From Haliclona indistincta (lineage: Eukaryota > Porifera > Demospongiae > Haplosclerida > Chalinidae), in the NCBI GenBank assembly GCA_964017065.1, contig OZ024792.1, positions 64,501 through 128,500 of the forward strand: 64,000 nucleotides of DNA, in the 5' to 3' direction. The position numbers and the translations under genes were made by a program. Below are positions 56,882 to 64,000 of this stretch, piece after piece. Numbering within the stretch: position 1 is the first letter of the stretch; every line of letters starts with the position of its first letter. The notes below the pieces were generated by a model that saw nothing but the letters and a program-made list of their open reading frames with translations, had not been told where the DNA came from and did no database searches.

Positions 56882-59459
56882 ATGGATGACTGGATTCACT
56901 GTAACCTGTGTTACCAGCAGCAGCAGTCACGAACTGCGGCTGGTAAGGACCTGGGACTACAGCTAACTAGCTGTGGCCATCTTGTGTGCTCTGAATGCAG
57001 ACAACGGAGCGACAGTGCGCATTGTCCCGTGTGCAATAAGACCAGCAGCTCAATCAGACTGACCAACCCCGTTAGTAACCGCTCTTCATCTAGCTACCTC
57101 ATGGCTTCTCTCAGCTGCCTCCTCAGATAGAGAACTACGTACTCGACCCAGTGACGTCTCTTCAGAAGAGTCTCACAGCAATAAAACAGGTGTGGGCTCC
57201 TGGAGTGTGTACAACACTCGCTCAGTCTCGCCACTACTGCAGGCAGTTGGATTCCAGCAAGATCACCGCACAAGACTGAAGGCACACAAGCTACACCTGG
57301 TGAGAGGTCACCCATGATCATGATCCATTACACAACCTCATAGCTACAGGCTAGACTAACGCAAGCAGAAGAGGCCATCCAACGAGCCAAGAGGTTAGCT
57401 AGTTAGCTATAGTAGCGAGCTAGCTAGCTCTAATAAAGTAACAATAATATCTCACACTAGAGAGAGTACCATGCTAAAGAGAAAGCTCACCGTTCAGCAG
57501 GTATGAATATGATAATAAGAGAGTGAGTTATAACATACAGGACAAGCTACCAACAGCAGTGATATCAGGATCATCAGTAACTAGGCAAAGTGGCATCATT
57601 ACACCAGTATGTATACCACACACACTCACACACCAGTATGTATACCACACACACACACACACACACACACACCAGTATGTATACCACACACACCAGTATG
57701 TATACCACACACACTCACACACCAGTATGTATACCACACACACACACACACACACACACACCAGTATGTATACCACACACACTCACACACCAGTATGTAT
57801 ACCACACACACACACACACACACACACACCAGTATGTATACCACACACACACACACACACACACACACCAGTATGTATACCACACACACTCACACACCAG
57901 TATGTATACCACACACACACACACACACACACACACCAGTATGTATACCACACACACTCACACACCAGTATGTATACCACACACACTCACACACCAGTGT
58001 GTATACCACACACACCAGTATGTATACCACACACTCTCACACACCAGTATGTATACCACACACAAACACACCAGTATGTATACCACACACACCAGTATGT
58101 ATACCACACACTCACACACCAGTATGTATACCACACACACCAGTATGTATACCACACACTCTCACACCAGTATGTATACCACACACACTCACACACCAGT
58201 ATGTATACCACACACAAACACACCAGTATGTATACCACACACACTCACACACCAGTATGTATACCACACACACTCACACACCAGTATGTATACCACACAC
58301 ACTCACACACCAGTATGTATACCACACACTCACACACCAGTATGTATACCACACACACTCTCACACACCAGTATGTATACCACACACACTCACACACCAG
58401 TATGTATACCACACACACTCACACACCAGTATGTATACCACACACACTCACACACCAGTATGTATACCACACACTCACACCAGTATGTATACCACACACT
58501 CTCACACACTCTCACACACCAGTATGTATACCACACACACACACACACCAGTATGTATACCACACACTCTCACACACCAGTATGTATACCACACACTCTC
58601 ACACACCAGTATGTATACCACACACTCTCACACACCAGTATGTATACCACACACTCTCACACACCAGTATGTATACCACACACTCTCACACACCAGTATG
58701 TATACCACACACTCTCACACACCAGTATGTATACCACACACTCTCACACACCAGTATGTATACCACACACTCTCACACACCAGTATGTATACCACACACT
58801 CTCACACACCAGTATGTATACCACACACTCTCACACACCAGTATGTATACCACACACTCTCACACACCAGTATGTATACCACACACTCTCACACACCAGT
58901 ATGTATACCACACACACTCACACACCAGTATGTATACCACACACACTCTCACACACCAGTATGTATACCACACACACTCACACACCAGTATGTATACCAC
59001 ACACTCTCTCACACCAGTATGTATACCACACACTCTCACACACCAGTATGTATACCACACACTCTCACACACCAGTATGTATACCACACACTCTCACACA
59101 CCAGTATGTGTACCACACACACTCTCACACCAGTATGTATACCACGCACACTCACACACCAGTATGTATACCACACACTCTCACACACCAGTATGTATTC
59201 CACACACACTCTCACACACCAGTATGTATACCACGCACACTCTCTCATTCTACACATATTCACTCCTTCTTCGCTAACTACAGCAACAACTAGAGTCAGT
59301 TCGAGCCACACCCATCCGAGCATCAATAGATGTCAGCAGTAGACAGCTTGTACTCCAGACCCCACAATCACTAGGAATGAGGTGAGCTGGTCATGTGATT
59401 ACTGTGTGACAGTCACATGATACCATCATAGGCCACGAGGGTCACCAATGCAGTATTAA
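56882..59459 (+). CDS. RNF212/ZIP3-family RING protein (meiotic crossover factor-like)
   Basis: Predicted 194 residues. Exons: 56882-57070, 57127-57189, 57243-57299, 57350-57393, 57461-57500, 57541-57606, 59284-59381, 59432-59459. The N-terminal RING is MDDWIHCNLCYQ, SCGHLVCSECR and CPVCN, the arrangement of RNF212 and RNF212B. A predicted coiled-coil helix follows (ARLTQAEEAIQRAKR), then a Ser/Thr/Arg-rich tail ending SPMQY. Members are SUMO or ubiquitin E3-like proteins that stabilise crossover sites in meiosis. Assignment rests on the RING and size; RNF212 versus RNF212B is not resolved. The 1.68-kb intron 57607-59283 repeats the donor junction. The stop (59457-59459) overlaps the SON-like stop on the opposite strand. 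Confidence 0.75.
57601..59225 (+). repeat. About 29-bp minisatellite in RNF212-like intron 6; unit carries the 5' splice site
   Basis: About 57 units with ACACCAGTATGTATACCACA plus CACTCTCAC or (CA)n. The true exon ends in ACACCA followed by the donor GTATGTATACC, so each unit repeats exon tail plus donor. Only the final unit leads into the pyrimidine tract and acceptor at 59283. Confidence 0.96.
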
Positions 59460-59605
59460 CTATCATCATGAAGTAGCATTGTATCACTAGTTGTTTCATT
59501 CAATAGTCCTAGAGCTCTTAAACAAGCTACAGCAGACTGAGCTTTAGCCATTTTCTTGTTCCCACTGCTACACGCTGGCTGGAATGAACCAATTGGCAAG
59601 ATAAC

Positions 59606-59641
<36 letters not shown>

Positions 59642-62011
59642 GTGAGTGAGCTGGATAGGTGACACACCTTATACAAGAATGTCTTCATGTGTCCTGGCCC
59701 GCCCTCACTCACCAACTGATACTCAGGTACTGGCCAGTGCTTCTTAGAGCACAGCTCCTGTAGAGCACTAACAGGATGCTTACCTGAGAAGGAAGAGATG
59801 AACTAGTGATCATGATGATGTATATAGTTACCTGCTAGACAGCTAGGTGTCTGCTTATTGGCAGCCATTAGTGCTGCAGCAGGAACCACTGGAGGTAGCT
59901 TGTCAGCAGTAGTGCTCAATCCATGACGATCAATCTTGACATCAAACACTACAGGCTCTTTATGGCCCTCTCCTCTCTTACCTAATGGCTGACCAACCTG
60001 CCAACCGTGTTTCAGCAACATCTTCATTCCAAATCCACTCATGACTGGAGCCAAACCACGGAACATATTCTGAAATAATTTATTAATGAGTAGCGTAAAG
60101 AGAGGAAAGGAGGGAGGGAGGAAAGGAGGAAGGGAGGGAGGAAGGGAGGGAGGGAGGAAAGGAGGAAGGGACGGAGGAAAGGAGGGAGGTAAGAAAGGAG
60201 GGAGGGAAGGAGGAAGGGAGGGAGGGAGGAAAGGAGGGAGGAAGACTGACTCGTTTAACCCATGATTGCAATCCTGTATTATGATCTTCTTTGCTAAGCG
60301 GTTTTATTTCTTGCCGTCCTGTGAACTTGCCTAGTTTCACATTGTTGCTACACCATTGGGACATCTGAGAGAGGAGTAGCCAGCACATCAGCAACAGCTA
60401 GCCAGCACATTACCTGTCGTTGTATATCACTGAGTGCTGCTTGAGCTGCTGGATCAGTTGGGTTAGCTTGCAGCTGCTTCTGTGCTTCAATCCTCTTAGT
60501 TACCAGATCAGTCACTGACAGAGACTATGAGGAGAGAGAGAGTGTGTGAGGGAGACAGTCGGAGAATGAACATGCAATAACTCCTTGTTATAAGTAGAAG
60601 AGTAGTGTTGAGGTGCCTGCAAGATATAAGGCACTTTCATGTATCATACAATTGGTCACCTGGGGTTGAGCTGTGATGACCTCATCACCTAGACACACCC
60701 CTCGCTGATGCTCCATACCGGATGACACTGGAAACACTTCATCAATCTCTACTTCCGGTGTGGGTGTGGTCACTTCAAGAGGTGTGGCTAGTACACTGCT
60801 GTATGATGGTGCAGCAGCTGGTGTTTCATCAGAGGTAGCGATTAACTGGTCAAGAGAGAGAGAGAGTGAAGGAGCCTAGCTAGAGACTAACATACCTTGG
60901 GTGCTGTTGCCTCCTTATCTTTCTCTTCACTCTCAAGGGACGAGAGATGTTTGCAAAACTCAGTCAGATCAGCAAGATTCTGTTCTTTGGTTGTGAATCC
61001 AATCAGCACTGGAATGCGAGGGGGATCGAGCTCTTCCAACTTGCTCTTCTTTGCTTTACTTGAGTCTCGTGAGCGAGATCGCTTGTATCTGCTAGACCGT
61101 CGTCTATCACGAGAATGGGACCGCCTGCGATGCGAACGATAATGCCTATCACGAGAATAGGACCTTCTCCTGCTATGAGAATAGGACCGCCTGCTACGAC
61201 TTCTGTCACGAGAATGAGACCTTCTCCTGTCACGAGAATGAGACCTCCTGTCACGAGAACGAGACCTTCTCCTGTCACGAGAATGGGACCGTCTGTGATG
61301 AGAGCGGTAATGTCTATCATGAGAATCAGACTGCCTGTCACGGGAGCGATGCCATTTATTGTGAGATCGAGTTTGTTTGTCATGAGAATGAGACTGTCCC
61401 TCACGAGAGTGAGACAGTTTATCATGAGAATGAGACTGTTCATCATGAGAGTGTGATCGGTCACGTGAATGAGGCTTTTTTTTTGCCTTCTTCTTGTGAT
61501 CTGGTTTGTCATCATCACTCTGCTCCTCCTCTTCACTAGAGGTAGTCTGCTGGTTATCCTTATCATCATCATCAGTTGATTCTTTCTCCTTATCAATGGC
61601 TGGCCGTTCTTCCTCCTTATCAATGGCTGGCCGTTCTTCCTCCTTATCAATGGCTGGCCGTTCTTCTTCCTCCTTATCAATGGCTGGCCGTTCTTTCTCC
61701 TTACAGTCATCACCATCAGCTGTTGCTGCAACCTCACTAGCTTCATCACTCGTTTGATCCTCCTCGTCTATGCTCTGATTGTTTTCCAGTAGTTGGCTGT
61801 CCAAGCTGTCTAATGCCTGTAACAGTACAGTCTCACTGATGCCTGCTGCTCCATTCTCTATTGCTGGATCACATCCATCTTCCTTCTTCTTTTTCTTGTG
61901 CTTTTGATGTTTCTTATGCTTCTTGTGATGGTGACTCTTGTGATGGTGCTTCTTGTGATGATGATGATGCCGCCTGCTGCTTTCACTTGAGGACGCCATC
62001 AGATCACACAT
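59456..62011 (-). CDS. SON: SON-like splicing factor: RS domain, G-patch and dsRBD
   Basis: SON is a nuclear-speckle protein that supports splicing of weak introns. Exons: 60896-62011, 60660-60845, 60572-60616, 60414-60524, 60251-60364, 59832-60069, 59668-59783, 59456-59605; 691 residues (human SON is over 2,400). The N-terminus is His/Lys-rich (KKHHHKSHHHKKHKK). An acidic repeat follows (RPAIDKEEE in four copies), then a long RS domain of RSHSRDRR-type units. The conserved C-terminus has VFPVSSG, MSQWCSNN, GKFTGRQ and QSWVKR. The G-patch (GFGMKMLLKHGWQVGQPLGK, EGHKEPVVFDVKIDRHGL) is near residues 525-580. The dsRBD starts at GKHPVSALQELC and includes KKMAKAQSAVACLRALG. It lacks the long vertebrate repeat region. 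Start 62011 is the first ATG; an ATG at 61999 is also possible. Confidence 0.92.
60095..60240 (-). repeat. (GGAGGGAGGAAA)n purine tract in SON-like intron
   Basis: G/A-only plus strand; on the coding strand it is a long pyrimidine tract ahead of acceptor 60070. Confidence 0.9.
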
Positions 62012-62075
62012 GGACGAAAGGCGTGGTTAACACGCCTACACATGCAAACAGCTGACGTCAGGGATTTCGTGAGTA
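62012..62075. promoter_or_regulatory. Bidirectional promoter SON-like / DDHD1-like (64 bp between ATGs)
   Basis: Contains a full palindromic CRE at 62053-62060. Confidence 0.7.
62053..62060. promoter_or_regulatory. CRE (TGACGTCA) between SON-like and DDHD1-like
   Basis: Perfect 8-bp CREB/ATF site in GCTGACGTCAGG, 41 bp upstream of the SON-like ATG and 15 bp upstream of the DDHD1-like ATG. Confidence 0.5.
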
Positions 62076-63496
62076 ATGGAGTCTCTGCAGCCTCATATGA
62101 TCAGGTAGCCGCTGGTATTAGTTATACGTGTATATAATGAACACTCTAGGTGGTTTTATCGTCCACCTGGCAACTACTGGCAGCCATTCTGTGGCTATGA
62201 CTCTCTGGTACTGGAGGAAGAGTTTGTGAGGTTGAGAGGAGGAGCGGAGAGTGTGCTACCAGTGAGCGTGTTGGGAGACATGTACGAGGTAGAGCTATAC
62301 ATGACAGGGTCTACCATGACGCCGATATACTGGGACCGTGAGTGCCAGCTAGTACACATGCACTAATAACAGGGGTTTGTGTCTAGTTGCCACTAATAGC
62401 AAACCACCAGAAAAGCCATGGCCGGTCATGAGAGCTATGTGGTATGAGGTGGGTAGTAGTGATAAGCTATATCCACTGGAAGAGAAGGAAGCTTTCATAC
62501 TAGAAGCTAGTCACTGCCAGCAAGACTGGAGGACAGTGATGGTTGGTGTGCCATATAGTACACCTTGCTATCCCCTCCCTCCCTCTCTCTGCAGCAGCAA
62601 GCAAGCAGTACTACCGCTACTAGTGATGGTGGGAAAGGTATTGTTAGCTGTACAATGCTAGTGCTGTTAGTAGCTAGCTAAAGTATGTTAGCTGTACGAT
62701 GCTAGTATTGCTAGCTATAGTTAGTGTGTTAGCTGTACAATGCTAGTATTGCTAGCCATAGTTAGTGTGTTAGCTGTACGATGCTAGTATTGCTAGCCAT
62801 AGTTAGTGTGTTAGCTGTACGATGCTAGTATTGCTAGCCATAGTTAGTGTGTTAGCTGTACGATGCTAGTATTGCTAGCCATAGTTAGTGTGTTAGCTGT
62901 ACGATGCTAGTATTGCTAGCCATAGTTAGTGTGTTAGCTGTACGATGCTAGTATTGCTAGCCATAGTTAGTGTGTTAGCTGTACGATGCTAGTATTGCTA
63001 GCCATAGTTAGTGTGTTAGCTGTACGATGCTAGTATTGCTAGCCATAGTTAGTGTGTTAGCTGTACAATGCTAGTATTGCTAGCCATAGTTAGTGTGTTA
63101 GCTGTACAATGCTAGTATTGCTAGCTATAGTTAGTGTGTTAGCTGTACAATGCTAGTATTGCTAGCTATAGTTAGTGTGTTAGCTGTACAATGCTAGTAT
63201 TGCTAGTCCTTCAATCTTTTAGTTATTCTATATCAAATGGACATGACGAGCTATGACGTACTGTGGTTTGGTCCGAGTGATATTGTAAAGGTCAAGAAGT
63301 CCACTACCTCTCAAGCCATTCGTAAAGTAGGCGCTAAGATCAGAATGGAATCACTCGGCAGTAGTCGGCTACAAAGAGGCTATCGGGAGCCAGCATCAAG
63401 AGAGGACAGGCCCCCTCCCATTGGACATCTTGTGTTTGCTGTGCATGGTATTGGACAGAACTTAGAAAACGCTGATGTTACAAAGAGTGTTTCAGA
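62076..63496 (+). CDS. DDHD1-like phosphatidic acid-preferring phospholipase A1, 3' end outside window
   Basis: Intracellular PA-PLA1 family (DDHD1/DDHD2/SEC23IP). Exons seen: 62076-62104, 62150-62337, 62387-62547, 62595-62637, 63223-63496; a donor at 63497 opens an intron that runs off the window. The N-terminal WWE-like part has RWFYRPPGNYWQPF and YDSLVLEEEF, then MTPIYWD and MRAMWYEVGSSDKLYPLEE. The last exon has RLQRGY, EDRPPPIGHLVFAVHGIGQN, matching the conserved entry to the lipase domain. The GxSxG catalytic serine and the DDHD domain lie beyond the window. The 47-nt intron 62548-62594 is needed: reading through it puts the next exon out of frame. The RLxRGY/HGIGQ context favours DDHD1 over DDHD2. 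Confidence 0.85.
62645..63205 (+). repeat. 41-bp minisatellite in DDHD1-like intron 4
   Basis: About 13 units of TGTTAGCTGTACGATGCTAG plus TATTGCTAGCCATAGTTAGTG. Confidence 0.95.
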
Positions 63497-63499
63497 GTA

Positions 63500-64000
63500 A
63501 GTATTATCACACCATCACTACTATCACCAGCACTACTATCACCATCACTATTATCACACCATCACTACTATCACCAGCACTACTATCACCATCACTACTA
63601 TCACCGTGACTATTATCACACCATCACTACTATCACCATCACTACTATCACCCTCACTACTATCACCAGCACTACTATCACCATGACTATTATCACACCA
63701 TCACTACTATCACCAGCACTACTATCACCGTGACTATTATCACACCATCACTACTATCACCAGCACTACTATCACCATCACTATTATCACACCATCACTA
63801 CTATCACCAGCACTACTATCACCATCACTACTATCACCGTGACTATTATCACACCATCACTACTATCACCATCACTACTATCACCATCACTACTATCACC
63901 GTGACTATTATCACACCATCACTACTATCACCATCACTATTATCACACCATCACTACTATCACCATCACTATTATCACACCATCACTACTATCACCATCA
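63500..64000 (+). repeat. CATCACTACTATCAC minisatellite in DDHD1-like intron 5 (runs off window)
   Basis: 15- and 33-bp units of CATCACTACTATCACCA with CAGCACTAC and GTGACTATT variants, starting a few bases after donor 63497. The same motif family occurs in ABCA intron 6 (1975-2062) and DNAJC13 intron 25. Confidence 0.95.

Noticed and set aside
57523..59342. Three overlapping plus-strand ORFs of over 560 codons rich in His and Thr
   Set aside because: Products of the ACACCAGTATGTATACC array in an RNF212-like intron; all three frames are open because the unit lacks stops.
1..64000. tRNA, rRNA or bacterial operon features
   Set aside because: None was recognised; every gene with both ends present except OMA1 is spliced, and no tRNA-like cloverleaf caught my eye. 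A covariance-model search would be needed to exclude small RNAs.

Overview
This is a eukaryotic, almost certainly animal, nuclear window. It carries 13 protein-coding genes, 11 of them with both ends inside the window, packed end to end. Most introns are 45-55 nt with GT-AG borders, but roughly thirty introns are inflated by private minisatellites. The gene set (SON, NOP58, DNAJC13/RME-8, DNAJC7, WDTC1, OMA1, two ANKIB1-type RBR ligases, an ABCA transporter, a DDHD1-type phospholipase, an RNF212-type meiotic RING protein and two ciliary proteins, DRC5/TCTE1 and EFHB/CFAP21) is metazoan in character. The compactness and very short introns suggest an early-branching animal, most plausibly a sponge. 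The taxon is an inference; nothing in the sequence fixes it. All exon models were built by hand from splice sites plus recalled family similarity. For each gene with both ends in the window the exon lengths sum to a multiple of three.

Layout, left to right: ABCA transporter (+, 5' end outside) facing ANKIB1-like copy A (-); DRC5 (-) head-to-head with DNAJC13 (+, 52 exons, 23 kb); WDTC1 (-) head-to-head with EFHB (+); ANKIB1-like copy B (-) head-to-head with DNAJC7 (+); OMA1 (-, single exon); NOP58 (-) head-to-head with the RNF212-like gene (+); SON-like (-) head-to-head with DDHD1-like (+, 3' end outside). Five divergent pairs share start-to-start gaps of only 53-94 bp. Five convergent pairs sit 0-167 bp apart, and in one of them the two stop codons overlap on opposite strands.

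The most unusual feature is the minisatellites. In at least three introns (two in DNAJC13, one in WDTC1) the repeated unit spans the 3' splice site and includes the first 14-19 nt of the following exon, so many copies of the authentic acceptor lie upstream of the true one. In the RNF212-like gene the unit carries the 5' splice site, and NOP58 has a weaker 3' case. The largest array (about 7.1 kb) appears to derive from a 45-nt intron and shows higher-order block duplication. In WDTC1 the unit is 27 bp and open in the gene's frame, so acceptor choice could add peptide repeats.

The genes do not form one pathway. Shared themes are ciliary genes with RFX X-box-like promoter motifs (DRC5, EFHB), RNA processing and ribosome biogenesis (SON, NOP58), chaperone and endosome functions (DNAJC7, DNAJC13), ubiquitin ligases (two ANKIB1-like, WDTC1, RNF212-like) and mitochondrial quality control (OMA1). 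Several insertions, including two long inverted-repeat (foldback) elements, lie inside introns.
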